64,000 bases of DNA from Steinernema hermaphroditum (GCA_030435675.1 CM059621.1:8742001-8806000), one strand, 5' to 3'. Numbered from the stretch's first letter, positions 30,914 to 44,300 are shown. The notes: generated by a model from the letters alone, not told the origin. Numbers and translations are program-made.

Positions 30914-33832
30914 TTAGGATTCAAAACTCCTAAGCGGAGAAGGTGGCCTTAGCGGTGTTCCCTGGGGCACGCCAGCTCCTCCGTCAATCGATGAACTCCG
31001 AGAGGGCGACAGCGAAGGAGCCGGAGTTTTGTTCTTGAAGAGGGCATTCTTCGCTTCCCGCTCTACTGTGAAGACGTTTTGCCGCTTGCTCACCTCGCCA
31101 ATCCTGTAAAAGCTGTTTGCAGAGGGAAATCAGGGTATGTAATTTACCTATCATAAATAAGTCCATCGACGAGCAGGTCCTTGAAGTATTCAATGTTCTT
31201 CTGACTATCCAAATCATCACCCCACACGAAGGAGACGAGTCCCAATTTATTCGCACGGTGAAGAGGGGCGGCGTCACGAAGAAGGTCCTCACTATGGAAG
31301 TTGACTCCCTGAATGAAGTAAATCTCAATCGGCTGAGAAATACCGGGGACGTACAAGAAGCTGAGTACCAGCAGCAAAGTTTACAGCAGTCATCGAAGTG
31401 CTTGAACGCTCATCGAGGAAAGGGACGTACCGCGTAGTCGCTCCAACGCACAAAAACAGAACAGGGTAGCGATTCTGCTTCAATGAGATACTAAACGATA
31501 GTGGTAGTACCAAGCGGCAATACAAGTAAACATACAGGGTACAAATATCAGGATCAAACGAGGAAAACACAATCCTTCTGGAGCCTGCATGATTCAAAAC
31601 ATCACTGAGAATGACGTCGATGTACTCATTCCTCTCAAAATAGTTTTCGCATTCGTGGCATCCATTCTGAAATTTATCTTTAAGAACTGATCATTTCTAT
31701 TCATCGTTTAACCTTCATCATCATCGGGTACTTCACCTCGATATTAAATCCCGTTTCCGGATTTATATTCATGAATGCCTCGATCAGCGTCGGGAAGGGC
31801 CGATGCTCTACACCTTCATGATCTTCAGCAGATACTTTCACGCTTCCTTTCCGGCAGTTGTCTGGAGAATCGTGCTGGTAGTGATCCAACTGAAAACAAC
31901 AAACACATCAAAGTCGGTACGATATGCAAATAAACTCACGTGTAACAGATGAAGCTGATTGAGCTTCAGATCTTTGATCGCCATCTGATGAAGCTCTACT
32001 ACAGCCGGTACGTACGGTTTTCCTGGCTCCAGCAAAAGAGATGACGATCGTTTGGCCACAGAAACGAGTACATGGAAATCGTGGAAAATGACGGCTGTGC
32101 GATCTTTCGTCAACTGAACGTCGAATTCAACAAAATCGGCGCCATTTTGAGCTGCGTTGTTCAGCGAATGGATCGTGTTCTCCCTGGCTGCGGCAAATCT
32201 GAATGAGGGCTTGGTCACATATACACCTTTCCTTCGTGTATAACTTCGTATAGGAGTTTCCAGACCCTCGGTGGCCGACTTCTAGAGTCCGCCGTTTCTT
32301 CCAATGGTGACAGAAGCTGACATCCATCTTCAACGGTTCTGTCAACCCAGTGAGTCCTTTGACGAGGAGATAGTCCACTTAATCAATGAGATATATCGAT
32401 GAAAATAAATCATCAGATACTTGTAATTTGGCCGATAGGTTTCTGCTGGCGCCCAAGAACAGGGACGACGACTTTCCCGAACGAATGCTGCATGCTCGAA
32501 GGGAGGCAGTAAGCGACTGCCACCCGCTCTGGTAGTCTTGTGCTTTCCTTCATGACATGTGAGCTCTTGGCACAGGAAACTTCCAGTGTTGAATCCGTGA
32601 AGAATTCAATTCTGCAAACGGCGATTAAATGTTTTGCAGCCAAATTGCAGCAATATTGGTGACACTATCGACAGAATTTACACCAGCAGTGGGATACTTG
32701 TCATTACCTGAAAGCTAGGAATTCAAAAGCGACGGTGTGCGTTCGAAATACGAAGTAGCTGTTGTTGTTTTGGAAGATTTCACCGTAATGATGCTGATCG
32801 TGGAATGTTGGGTCGGAGTTTGACAGAATCTAGAGCGAAAATCGTTTTCACTAAACAACATTCAGGAACCTACCGCAACATCAGTGTGCGAAAACGAAGG
32901 TAACTTTGGGAGTCCGCTACCTGACTGACTGTCCTCGTCGTCATGGCTTGACTAAAATACACAATTTAATAAAGATATGGTGAAAAGCTTGCTTCTATAC
33001 AAAGCGACAGGCCCAAGACGTGTTCTCAAAGCGCACAAAAGCGAAACAAGCAGAAGGGGAAACAGTACAGAAAGAAAGAGCGACGCCAGGTGCCACGTGA
33101 GGGGGAAACGCGAATTTGCGTCGTAGTTAAAGTCCTGAATTATTTTTTGTGTTTGTACTCGATTTCTAGCAGATCCCGGCCCCACTCACCTCTCGACGCT
33201 GTAGATCGAAAGGTGAGACGTGAATGCGGTACGTACGCTGCGCATGGCGCGTACTGTAGAACTTCAGAGCGTCCCCGTGGATGCGAAGCAGAATCTCGTT
33301 GTGCTCGGCATTTTGCAGCCATCCTTCGCTAAGCTGTTGGCGGCCTCCTAAACAAGCACTATGTCAGCCACCCTTCTTCTTCAGATACAAACCGTTGGTT
33401 CCGAATTCGTCGATAACGTGTTCACGGCAAACAGAAGAGCTCGAGGCTTCGATGGTCGGAATCACAGTTCGCGGCGATACCCACGATTCCCATCGGCTTA
33501 TAATTCGAAATTTCTTCGCCGACTCGAGGTAGTAGCCCGTAAAGTAACGGAAACGCAGCGGTTCGTTGAATTCAAGAGTGGTGCCGGTAATCGAGCCGAC
33601 CCACTCAGAACTGAAAGGAAAATATGAGAAGTGTCACCGGAAGGGAAACGCACCTAGGATCCGTAGAAGAGCGTCGCGTCAGCTCCAGGGCACCGTCGGG
33701 GTCCCAATTGCCAAGTTTCGACGAGTTTCCGACCACGAAGAAGCACTCCCACGGCCGGATCGCTTGCTCTGCCGGAGGATTTACCGCGAAGCACACCTTC
33801 ACCAATTTCAACGACGCGGCATCGCCGGCCAT
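30914..33832 (-). CDS. GPCPD1: Glycerophosphocholine phosphodiesterase, GPCPD1-like
   Basis: Multi-exon. The N-terminal exon (from ATG 33832) holds a CBM20 starch-binding-type module: [30 protein letters not shown] middle region (33350-32400) is followed by a GDPD catalytic domain: [12 protein letters not shown] (first catalytic His), [37 protein letters not shown] (second catalytic His), GFNIEVKYP, and later [12 protein letters not shown] and a C-terminal VSFVWGDDL...LVDGLIYDR. This order (CBM20 then GDPD) is that of GPCPD1, which cleaves glycerophosphocholine to glycerol-3-phosphate and choline. The C-terminus is a Ser/Pro-rich tail ending LRSFES. It shares a 302-bp divergent promoter with the SNAPIN gene. 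All catalytic landmarks appear intact. Confidence 0.9.
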
Positions 33833-34134
33833 GGTCGGTGACGCGGTTCTGAAGCATCGATAAAGAGAGAGAGAGCAAGAAGAGAGCCCGAAGGAGAACG
33901 AAACGAGGAAGAGGTCCGGACCGAATGAAGAGTAAAACCCGAACGATCGGCCGTCGGTTTTCGCGCATCAGCGGAGGTCGATTGCAATGCGAAGGAAGTT
34001 CGACCCCAAGTCTTCCGCTTCAGTTTGCGCACAATCGATACGTTTTGTTGTGATAAGGCGTGTTTGTGATCGCGAATCCCACGGGATATTTCCTCTCAAC
34101 GCCATAATTCGATGTTTTAGGATCTAGTTCAAGA
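33833..34134. promoter_or_regulatory. Divergent promoter region of GPCPD1 and SNAPIN
   Basis: 302 bp separate the two start codons. No TATA box was recognised. An AGAGAGAGAG run at about 33863-33874 is GA-rich on the + strand. Confidence 0.45.
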
Positions 34135-34852
34135 ATGACGTCGGAGAGCTCGTCCAGCGAACCGATTGGTGGTGGAAGCGAACTCACCGAAGGTAAGTCG
34201 TCCTTCCGCGCAAAAGCAAAAGCTGCAGAAAGAAAAACTGCACAAAGAGACGAGACAGACCTTAGCAGACAGAAGTCTCAGAAATGAGAGAGTGTCGCCC
34301 GTCTCCGAAAAGTTTTGTCTGCAAATGAAATTGCTGGTCAATCGTCTCGTTGTGGGACCGAGATTACTTCGCCAAAAATTCCCAAAGAGTCCGATCGGTT
34401 TGCATTCTCTTCACGTTGCGAAGAAACCCTGGCCTCGTGAACGGCAAGATGATGACTCACTGGACTGTACAGACCTCTGGACTTTCAGGAATCATGACCG
34501 TCATCCGACCGGCGATCCACCGCCTGGACGAGCAGGTCCACAACACAAGAATCAGCCAGGTGGCGCTCGCCACTCAAATTGACGAGCTTTCGCAGTGTAA
34601 GCGAATCTCACAGCCTTGTGCGACCTTCTTGTAGACCTAAAGGAGATAAACGACCAGCAGTCGGATGTACACTACGATCTCGACAGCTACGTCACCAAGC
34701 TGGACGACAGCAGGCGGCGAGTGTCCAGTGTGTCGCAAACACTACAAAGTATCCAGGAGCGCCTGAGTCAACTACAAAGAGGCATCGCTCGAGAGTCACA
34801 CACTCAAAAACAACAGATTCGGCCTAGCACGAGCGATTCGTCCAATCTTTGA
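34135..34852 (+). CDS. snpn-1: SNAPIN / BLOC-1 and BORC subunit
   Basis: Three exons: 34135-34192, 34489-34596 and 34635-34852, giving about 127 residues, close to the usual SNAPIN length of about 136. After a Ser-rich start (TSESSSSEP), the protein is one helical domain matching SNAPIN: VIRPAIHRLDEQVHNTRISQ, VALATQIDEL, LKEINDQQSDVHYDLDSYV, and KLDDSRRRVSSVSQTLQSIQ followed by ERLSQL. SNAPIN binds SNAP-25 and is a subunit of the lysosome-positioning and biogenesis complexes BORC/BLOC-1. The first intron (296 nt) is longer than local average and could hide a further small exon. It converges on ZYG-9, with 117 bp between stops. Confidence 0.85.
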
Positions 34853-34969
34853 AAACCGCATACCCAAGATGTAACTAAGCAACTAATACCATAAATAGTT
34901 GATTGCTGGTTTCCAATTAGCATTCAATTCCGGCAAATTAAAATACATTTACAAAAAAACAACAAAGAA

Positions 34970-37900
34970 TTATTCGTTCTTTGTAAACGTGCGATTCAGT
35001 GGTCCGGGACTATCTTCACGGCGCTTTCTCAGTTCTTCAAGACGAAGTCGGTACGACGCCATCTCTGAAGACTTCAGTTTCGGTTTTTGCGCGACGGCAG
35101 AAGAGGGAGTCGCAAGCGCGCACGGTACAGTCGAAGACCTCCTGAATGGTATAGTCATAGCGTTTCCCAACTGGATGATGGAGGACTTACGATGGCGGAG
35201 CGCTGCTTAGCGATCTTGCACCCGGGACTTGACCATTCACATCTGGGAAAAGAGACTTCACGTAAGCCCTCTTTCTCTGCTGCTCCCTTATCTTCTCAAC
35301 AGCCCAAGGTCCAAGCACATCAATGGCAAAATTCATGTCCTTAAGAGGACATGGTTCCTGGTTGGAGAGGTGTTGTCTGAAGAGCGGGAAGAGCACATTG
35401 ATAAGTTTTTCGTAATTATGGCCAGCAGTCATCCTGGTAAATTCGTCGGACAGTTGCGCGTTCTGGTCGATGTATAGGTATATGTCTTCAAAGCCCTAAA
35501 GGTACATTATGACCGGGGAAACAACTTTGCAATCATACTCCATCAAGAAGAGTGTCCGATATGTCTGCCCACAGCTGATTCAATTTAGCGTCAGATCCCT
35601 GCGCAGCTGGATTTCGTTTCGTCACGGTGCGTGAAGCGGAAGCTGGAATTTGACCGGGAACAGAACCCATCTCGAAGCCACTGGACTTCTCGATTCCTCG
35701 CAGGCATCTGTTGATGTATGAGACAATGACCTTGTACTTCTCAGGTAGGTGGCTAATGTGAGCTTTGATTCTATGTCGAGTTGCTACCACAACACGTTGT
35801 ACAACAACTTCCACAGCCTTTCTTGACGATTTGATGGCCGGATTTGAGTCATCCGGGAATCGCTCCATGAATTTATGTACGGTTAGAATGACGCGATCCA
35901 AATCTAGTTCTGCACACTCTGGCTTCACCAAACGTTCCGTTTGCTTGTAGAGACACTGAAATACGATGGTTTGCCACCAGAGATTTTGAATCTTGACAGA
36001 CCTTATGCAAAAAGTCCATTAGTTTTCCCTCGCTATATTCGCTATCCAAGAACATACAAATTAGTTTTATTGCACCAACAATAAAGCTTGAGGGATCTGC
36101 GAATTCGCAGAGCTTCATTAGAACGACATTCAGCGAACGGATGACCTAAACATTAATTTGCAATCAAGTTTTGCCATTTCATATGCTAACCCATTTTCCA
36201 TGTTCTAACTGAGACACCCGTCTATCGCACAAGACTTGAAGCATCTCCTTCAGGAACATCGTAATCACATCGGAACTCATGCGCTGAATAATTTCTTCGT
36301 GTTTAACCAACTAAAATAGACGTTAAAAGTCCCAGCTATTCGGTACACCGACTAACCGTAGTTGTGAAATTGCACAACAAGCGTAGCACTTGTTCAGTTT
36401 CTACATGGAGGCTTCGATCATCGAGTCGTTGTGACCGAAGGAGTGAAAGCTGCGTAACAACGGCGTTTCCAATTTGGTCGATACGATCAGCGATGAGCTC
36501 GATTGGACAATCTTCAGTGAGGCTCTGCATCTGGGCGATCGCTTCAGACGCCAGTGAAATGGTCAACGAGCCCATATTGACAACAACACGATCAATCTGC
36601 TCAAGTGTGTCTATGGAGGTTATAGATGCAGTAGAGCCGCTTCTTTGTACTCGAATAGACTCATTTTGACGAAGACGAACTTGCGGTTCCTGCAAGCAGG
36701 CATTTGCAAGCATAAACTGAAAACCACATACGATTCTATCAAAGTTCATAGAAGAAGTGTCCTTGATGATACAAGCTCTGCTAACTGACTCATCATCTTC
36801 ATCGTCAGAATCCTTGAAAAGTGTTGGGTCCAAGCGAAAGCGTCCACCAGCATCAGTGTCAACGGGTCTAAAGTAAACGAAATACAAACTCTACAGAGCC
36901 TGCTTACTTGGAAACTTTTGCACGCGAGGCGCCTACTCCACGAAGATGCCGAGAAAAGTTTAATGTACCCTCATCAGCATCCGCATCGTTTTCTGGCTCT
37001 CTTTCGCGCTCGGGGGCAGGACTGGCAGTGCGTGATGCTGTGCCACTCCTGGGGACGACAGCAGATCGGCGACTGTTTTTACTCACAATCTTAGCACCAC
37101 TACCAGCAGAAACACCGCGGGATTCGTCCAATTTTCTAACTCCGCATCGCTTGATTCTCTCATCCAACATGGCTCTGTCCTTGTCGCTTATCTTCCCTAT
37201 GGTTTGAAAAACTCGATCACCAAGATCTTTATATGCGGCTAAAATCGCATTCAAGGCTCCATTGCGCACTGAACTATCCCTGTCAGCAATACACAAAGCG
37301 ATGACCTTCAGTGATCCCTAAAAGTTGTGTTATAAAGCAAATGTGCAAAATTATGCTGTGCTACATACTTGACAGTTGGCTGCAACAGCCATACCAGCGA
37401 CATCGATGAAACCTTCCAGGAAGCCTAAGCATTCCGCTTTCTGTCTTGAGTTTTTTGTCCTTAAGGCATCAAGTACTAAAGGATACACTTTCGCAGGAGA
37501 TGTTATTTCTGCGAGCAGCTGAACAATCTCTCTGACTGGCCCACGAACTGCATCTTTGGGTTCCCCGCTCTAAAACAACAGGTTCAGAGATTTTGGAGAC
37601 ATGAGAATAGCGATTTACCTTTAGCAAAAGATACGGAAGGAATGCCGTTAACTCTTGATCAGTGAATGACTCTTGGTTCACAAGTGTGGTAGATAAGACT
37701 ACAATGGTAAAGTCCAGAGACCGAAGAAGCACAGCCGGATTAGTATCGAAAAATCGCAGTGTCATCCACTTCAAGATTAAATCTGAGTTTCCCAGGATAG
37801 CACCAGGCTCTTCTTTTATGAACTGCTGCATTTGTTCGATGATTTTGAGGTGCATCTTGAAATCCTTGTGGAATAGCATCTGCACAGTAGGTGGCTTGCA

Positions 37901-40058
37901 AACGTCGCCAAAAAGGCTCTTCAGCTGATCGATGTGTTCTGGCGTAGGTGAATCAAAGTTCCACTTCAAAAGCTTGAGGCTCCTTTCATCACGCAGTCGT
38001 GATGCTTTTCCATTTGTGAGTGAGTTGAAGAGCATTTCCTTTGGAGGTGGAGGTGGTGGTTTCGCAACAGCAGCCTCTTCTTCAACCTTTTCAGCTTTTG
38101 CTTCAGCCTTTGCCTGAATTCAACCATGAGGGGCTGAAGTGAAGTGCTAAAAATACCTGTGCCGGTTTCTTGGCAGGCGCTTTAGCAGGTTCTTTTGGTT
38201 GGGCTTTAGGTGCTTCCTTCGCTGGAGGTTTCGGCGCTTCTGCGACCGGGTTGGGACACTCCGCAAGTGCTTTGTCGCGGAACTCCTGAATCTTCCCCAT
38301 TTTCAGCTTATCTTCGGCAATGTCGCTAAGGAACATCATTGCTGCTTTTTCGCCAAGAGCCTTCATGATAGCACCCAAAGCCGCATACGACGCTTCGCGG
38401 ACATCTGGATCTGATTCACCCGTATGCTTCACAAGCAACGCAGCCACAGCCTTCACGACTTTCTTCGGGACAGTTGTCGCACTGAACGTCTTCAGAGTCC
38501 GATAAAGGAACATATCAGCCTGCAGCTTGATATTCGGATTCGGCTTTCCCATAGCAGCCACAATGTCGTCGCAAATATTGTCAAGGGAGATCTACGATAC
38601 GCTACTTATGAAAATGTAGCCATGTTTGCTCGACATACCGTACTAGACACTGCATCAATACACTCAATAAGGGGGTCCCTTAACACGGGCTTTTTTTCTT
38701 TGAATTTTTCGAGGATAGCTGGTACAACAATAGCAGCGTGAGGTTGAAACTTTTTTCGCAACCCATTGGCGAGTGCACAGATGCACTTCGTTCCAGCTGC
38801 AGCACAGTTAATGTTGGCATCTTTCTCGACAACCTGAATGGTTTCGTTTTTTTTACCCTCAGAGAGAAAGCAAATGATACCTTGCGCAACACCGCAACAA
38901 TCTCCCCATAATTCGCTTGAGGGCAAAATCTCGGATTGGCGGCAGCGATGTCGATGAAGGATTGCAGGGATTCCTTCCGTTCCTGCCATTTCTTACTTTC
39001 TAACTGCTCGTAGAAATTCGGTGGTAACTTGGCCAGGACATCGACAGGATCATGCAGGTCCCAGGGATCTATTTCGGGCTCTTTGGTTTCAAATTGTGCG
39101 GCAGGCAGTTCTTCCTGTTCATCACTGTTCGATGCCTCAGGCTAAAGAAAAAAAATACGTGAACTAGTAAATTCTTCCCACATGAACATACAGCTGAACT
39201 TTGAGCCGGAGCAGCCTCGGTAGCTTTAGCAGCTTCTTCAGCTGCAGCTTCGGCAGCGGCTTTGTCGCGGAACTCCTGAATCTTCCCCATTTTCAGCTTA
39301 TCGTCGGCAATGTCGCCAAGAAACATCATCGCTGCCTTCTCGCCAAGAGCCTTCATGACCGCTCCCAAAGCCGCATACGACGCTTCGCGGACATCTGGAT
39401 CTGATTCACCCGTATGCTTCACAAGCAACGGAGCCACAGCCTTCACGACTTTCTTCGGGACAGTTGCCGCACTGAACGTCTTCAGAGTCCGATAAAGGAA
39501 CATATCAGTCTGCAGTTTGATATTCGGATTCGGCTTTCCCATAGCAGCCACAATGTCGTCGCAAATATTGTCAAGGGAAATCTAAAAAAGAGTTCATGAA
39601 AACGCTCTGGAGTAGACCATACTGTATTGGACATTGCATCAATACACTCAATGAGAGGGTCCCTCAAAACGGGCTTCTTCTCCTTAAATTTCTCGAAGAT
39701 AGCCGGCGCGACGACAGCCGCGTGAGGTTGAAACTTTTTCCGCAATCCATTTGCAAGTGCACATATGCACTTCGCTCCAGCTGCAGCACAGTTAATGTTG
39801 GCATCCTTCTCTACAACCTAAAGGTTTCTAGCTACATATGGCATCAACTGTGTTACAAGGTTACCTTGCGCAGAACAGCAACAATTTCGCCATAATTTGC
39901 CTTAGGACAGAATCGTGGATTAGCGGCAGCAGTGTCGATGAAGGACTGTAGGGATTCCTTTCGTTCTTGCCACTTCTTGCTTTCTAACTGCTCGTAGAAA
40001 TTAGGCGGTAACTTCGCCAGGACATCGACAGGATCGTGCAGGTCCCAGGGATCCATGT
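34970..40058 (-). CDS. zyg-9: ZYG-9/XMAP215/ch-TOG microtubule polymerase
   Basis: A large multi-exon gene with ATG at about 40058 (MDPWDLHDPVDVLAKLPPNF), ending FTKNE at 34970. TOG1 (about 39130-40058) and TOG2 (about 38110-39068) each read PWDLHDPVDVLAKLPPNFYE, KKWQERKESLQ, a HEAT array, DADLL-type repeats, then LVKHTGESDPDVREASYAAL and MGKIQEFRDKA. A Lys/Ala/Pro-rich linker (APAKEPAKPQAK-like, near 38160-38230) precedes a third TOG (from about 38035: LKLLKWNFDSPTPEHIDQLK) and a C-terminal helical domain (to 35430) with a basic tail. XMAP215 proteins add tubulin at microtubule plus ends; in nematodes ZYG-9 drives centrosomal microtubule growth. TOG1 and TOG2 are about 92-96% identical at the DNA level, far above normal for TOG domains of one protein. 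Confidence 0.9.
38110..40058 (-). repeat. Tandem, near-identical TOG-encoding units
   Basis: The block 38281-38580 matches 39271-39570 with 13 differences in 300 bases (counted by eye), at a constant 990-bp offset. The exon block 38950-39069 matches 39933-40052 with about 10 differences in 120. The introns between are much less alike. Most differences are at third codon positions. Confidence 0.85.
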
Positions 40059-40900
40059 CTGAATACAATGCAATCAGCGGTTCAAACAAAAGAAGTTCAG
40101 CGAAGTTATCTCCACACCACACGAACACATCATCGATCGACGAGGAGATAATTTGATGTTTGTGCACCACTGTTTGAACAATACTGGACAACGCCGATGC
40201 AAATTTTAAATTTCGAGCCAAATTCTCCCGCGTCGCGCCAAAAATCAAAAGATGCGCACAAAACGGATACAAATTGGAACAGTACTCGCGATATCACTGA
40301 ATCAAAAAGGGGTTGTTTAGTGCCCAAATGTATAAAAGTGTGTCGACATGGCGACAACCCGAAAACACTCCAAAGGCCACGGCATCTTCTTTCGAGCCGC
40401 AGCGCCTCGCGTGGCAGTGTGCGCGAAAGGCGCGCGCGGGAGAATCGCACCTCGCGAAGTCCTTGCAGGGCGACGGAATGAGGAAGGACCATAGACGGTG
40501 CAGATCGTCCGTCTTTCAGACAATCGTCCCGAGACGAAAACTTTTCGTTCAGCGTGCTCCACGCGTTCGTCGACGTTGCCTCCTTCAGAGAAGACAAGAC
40601 GGATTTCGAGGCAGCAGGCTGTAGTGATGTTTCTGCCTCGTTTCATTGATTAGGATTGCATTACTCATTGAATATTCATCGAATTCTATTTCTCACACGA
40701 CTCACTGCTGTCTTATTGGTGCTTCTTCTTTAAAAAACGATTTTTTTTTCTTGCCGATTTTTCTGTCTTATACTTAATTTTACGTTCAGGATCATTGGTT
40801 TTAAGTGTTTCGCATATGCTGTTCAAACTCGCTGGAAGTTCGTCGATCAACACCCGTTCCAACAAGTTTATAGTCCACCATTCCAATATCGCGGCATTCA
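40059..40900. other. ZYG-9 upstream region, no clear gene
   Basis: It contains the ZYG-9 5' region. Frames at 40130-40646 on both strands have no family resemblance. A short - strand frame 40713-40901 (ending RKKNRFLKKKHQ) sits directly downstream of the small charged gene and might be an alternative last exon of it. Confidence 0.35.
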
Positions 40901-40910
40901 AATTGCCCGA

Positions 40911-41319
40911 TCACACAGTCGCTTCTACCTCATCCTCCAAGCTACAGTGATCGAGCTGCTCGTCGTGTGTGACACGCAGCCTCTGCACCGTCTTGGAAAC
41001 CTGTTCATCCTTCGTCTTCTGATCGTCCTCGGTCACTTTCTTCACCAGAGACGCGCTCTTTGGGGCCTCCTCAGTTTTTTGTGTTTCTTCGCTCCACTTC
41101 TCGTTCTTCCTCGATCCAGAAGGTTGTTCCAGATTCTTCCGTACTGGTTCGACTCTTCGATTCTTCTTGTACCTATCAGCTTTGCTGCCATGTGATGTGA
41201 CGTCAGAAACTGAAAAAAAAGTAGGAGTAAGAGGGGACAGATTGATAGGAAGACTAACATTTTTGTGAAGAGGGCATATTACGCAGGGACTTCTGTGAGG
41301 ACTTCCCTGGCTGCGGCAT
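40911..41319 (-). CDS. Small charged protein, function unknown
   Basis: Two exons, complement of 40911-41209 and 41259-41319, join in frame across a 49-nt intron with good sites (AAAAAT|GTTAGT and TTTTTTTTCAG|TT). They give 119 residues. The protein is strongly hydrophilic, with Lys/Arg-rich (DRYKKNRRVEPVRKNLEQ) then Glu/Lys-rich segments (EETQKTEEAPKS, KKVTEDDQKTKDE) and an acidic C-terminus (SLEDEVEATV). There is no signal peptide, membrane helix or recognised domain; it is likely disordered. The 99-codon open exon has no internal start, so simple ORF scans miss it. Evidence is only frame and splice logic. Confidence 0.45.
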
Positions 41320-44300
41320 CGCTATCGTCGCCACTGTCGCCGAATCTTGACTCTTCTTCGACCCCGAGTAGCAGCAGCCCATTGTTCGCCTCGGGCTGTA
41401 CGAGAAATCGACTGATCTCCTAGGGACTTCTTCTTAAAATGAGTGGCAGAGGAACTGGAGACGTGCAGCAGACTTGAAGTAGGCTGCTGTCTCTGTTGGC
41501 TCGCTAAGAATCTACTACGGTAGTTGGAATCCCCGTGATTTATGCGATTGGCGATGAGGGTTACAGCGTGATATTACAGTCATTCTATTGAAATTCTAAA
41601 TATCGGGATGTCAAATGTTCCCGTCTGTTGGTTAAAGGGCGCCAGTCTGCTTCCTTTTAAAAAGCGAAGATTCTTTCTTCTATTTGTAGAACTAGAAAGT
41701 CCTCCACCATCGATTTGTAACACGACAGCAACATAAGCTTATGCATTCTCAACATCGCCCACTTTGTTTGGTCGTAAACAAAGCGGAGGTCCTCTGAGAG
41801 GGTGGTCAGACCGATGTAATTTCAAGGCCGGCGCTGTTTTGACCACCGAATAATCGAATTGACGCCAGCGGTCCCATAATTGCCGTCGAAGAAGTGGACG
41901 TCCTCGAACTATCGAGACGAGAATCTTTTCAAGTTGTCCTTCTTCGCGGCACCCTGTTTGAGTTCGAATATTCAAATGGACAGCGGGGCACTCTCGTCCC
42001 CTTCTCGAGCGGACGAGTTGCGGTCGATCGGACAGTTACTCGGGAGTGGCGTTGCGTGAGAGGCGATCTCCAGCATTTATCGGTGACTCATCACGGCTGG
42101 GGCTGATTCTTATCGTCGCAGTGACCGGCGGAAGTCTCCTGCCTTATCTCTATCTCCTCTTTTTCCCGTCACCTTTACGATTGCATATAGGAAATGCCAC
42201 CGTGGTTTGGAGCATTGGTTCACTTGCTAAACGCCATTTATACCCCGAGGTGGCAAAGAAACACGTTGCTGTTCCCACGAGGTCCCTATTTCGTAATGTC
42301 GTGGTGTTTGCCCGTCTCGCTTCTAGCCCCGTGAGTCACCCCCTTTTTTCTAGCAACTTGATGTTTATATTCGGATCAGTTGCCTTCTTCGCCTTTTACA
42401 TTCCCTGCCCCGAATCATGTGATTCAGCCAGCGAGTGGCGCGGATTACGTCGTGTTCCTTCGGTCGTCGCTTTCATCCATTGAACATATTTAGTGTGGCG
42501 ACATTGATCTATTATGCCCTCAGCTGCATGCGCGAGTGACCGCTGGGCTAAGCTCTGCCGCTACACGATTCTTCTCAAAGCCTGTTATTAGCAGGAGGGC
42601 TAGCGCGGGCGCCCTCCGCGGCCATTTTCGATTACCTAACAGGCCGGGACGTGCTGCTGGTGGCCCTCCAGCCTCGGACACCATGTGTTCCTTGTCCGCC
42701 CAGCGGCTATTCATATTCCATCGTCTCCAGCCGGCGCTTTCTATGATTCATCGCTAAACGTTTTTGCCTTTCTTTCCTTCATCGATCGATTTGTCGTGTC
42801 GCGGGACGCGAATAAAGAAGCTCTTCTCGGGGTCGATCGTGTCGTCTGTTTTCTCGAGCGCCTCTTCCTCATCGCCACCGTCCCCTTACAGCAACCACCC
42901 GGTCGACGATCTTCTCCGACGCACCATTATGACACACTGCTAAAAGAGCCGCGCTGTTGACCGCAGCCTTCTTCAGTACTGTGCTAATTTCCGATCTTTG
43001 CTGCGCGCGAAACGTTTCTTCTCCATCTTCTGATGGCACAGCCAGCGTTTGAACGCCCTCAAGTCAAGTGTACACCGGCGACAGCTGGTTAAATGCTTGT
43101 GCCGACCCTTCCCCTCGACTCGATTACCTGTTTTGTGATTTCAATGGTGCGAATTCGAGCGCTGATGACTATCGATTCCATCGTTGAGCCGATGTTCTCG
43201 CCTTTCCAAATTGGGCGCCGCGTTTTTCGAACTCCCGTTCCTCAAAGAATCGAAGAACGACTTTAATTTAAACTCGAGTGCGGCGTTTTTCATCGACTTT
43301 TTCGCTGTACGCGGATTTCGCCACTTTCCCTTTCCGTGGATTTATTCATGAACGGACTCCATTCATACAAAAACATTTATGCGACGTTTGAGAAAACATT
43401 CCGACCTTTATCACCTGTTTACTCCAAATGGAGCGTTTTTGCATGAGTGTCAACATTCTGTTGTGAACACTGTATTTATTCGTCTAGTCGTCTACATCTT
43501 CGTATCGCTTTGTACTTTTCGAGTCTCGTCGACTATCGTTTCCAAAATAGGGACCCAGGGAACTCTTCGTCGTGAGACCGCATCATCCTAATTCCGTGCA
43601 GAGCTGCATTACTGTATCGAGCTGAAACGTCGACCGGTTGTTTTTCTTGAGTTTGCAAGCTCAGCTATGCTTCATTTGTTAGCTGTGGGCGCCCTCTCGG
43701 AGTGACAAAACGGATTAATTAGCGACATATGTATTTTTCGCCTTTCGGATGTACTTTTTGCGATATTTCGCGTGAGCGTGACTTTGCGATCGCCTAATCT
43801 TCTGCTGAGCGGTCTTACTTTTTTGTTCGCTCGATTCACATCGCAGTCGTGGCACATCTGATCGATTGATTTGTCGCGTACTTCGCGTTCGTCATTCCGC
43901 GGTCGTTTCTCGTTGCGGCACTTCCGGCTTTCGCTCTCTATATCAGCTGTTTCACGGCACATTTGTATTGCTTATGTGATTTTAGAGAAGTCCAGCGAGT
44001 CGTTGATTCGAATATATGTGGCATCGCTGGAAAAATGTTTGAATCTTCATCGACATGGGGAAATCTGTGGGTAAGTTCTGTTGTCATCTATGTTTTACAT
44101 CCCCAACACTTTTCGTAAAATGTTTATTATTATCATCACATGGTTTTCTCCGGTAGAGGTGTTATCTGTGATGACGAATCCTCTGCCTTCCATGACTTTC
44201 ACTCCTATCTTGAATCATTATTTGAGGGATGATTCAACTTTTCGTTTTGTTCTGAGCTTCTTTTGTTTAGTATTCGATATTTCACATATTCATCGGGCAA

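Noticed and set aside
32238..32252. 13-bp exact match to a loxP arm (ATAACTTCGTATA)
   Set aside because: It lies in a GPCPD1 coding exon (SYTKLYTK), has no second arm or 8-bp core, and the codons fit the protein. Chance match.
41880..42960. Open frames and GC-rich patches suggesting a gene at 42 kb
   Set aside because: No frame shows a domain, coherent splice sites or codon bias like the neighbours.
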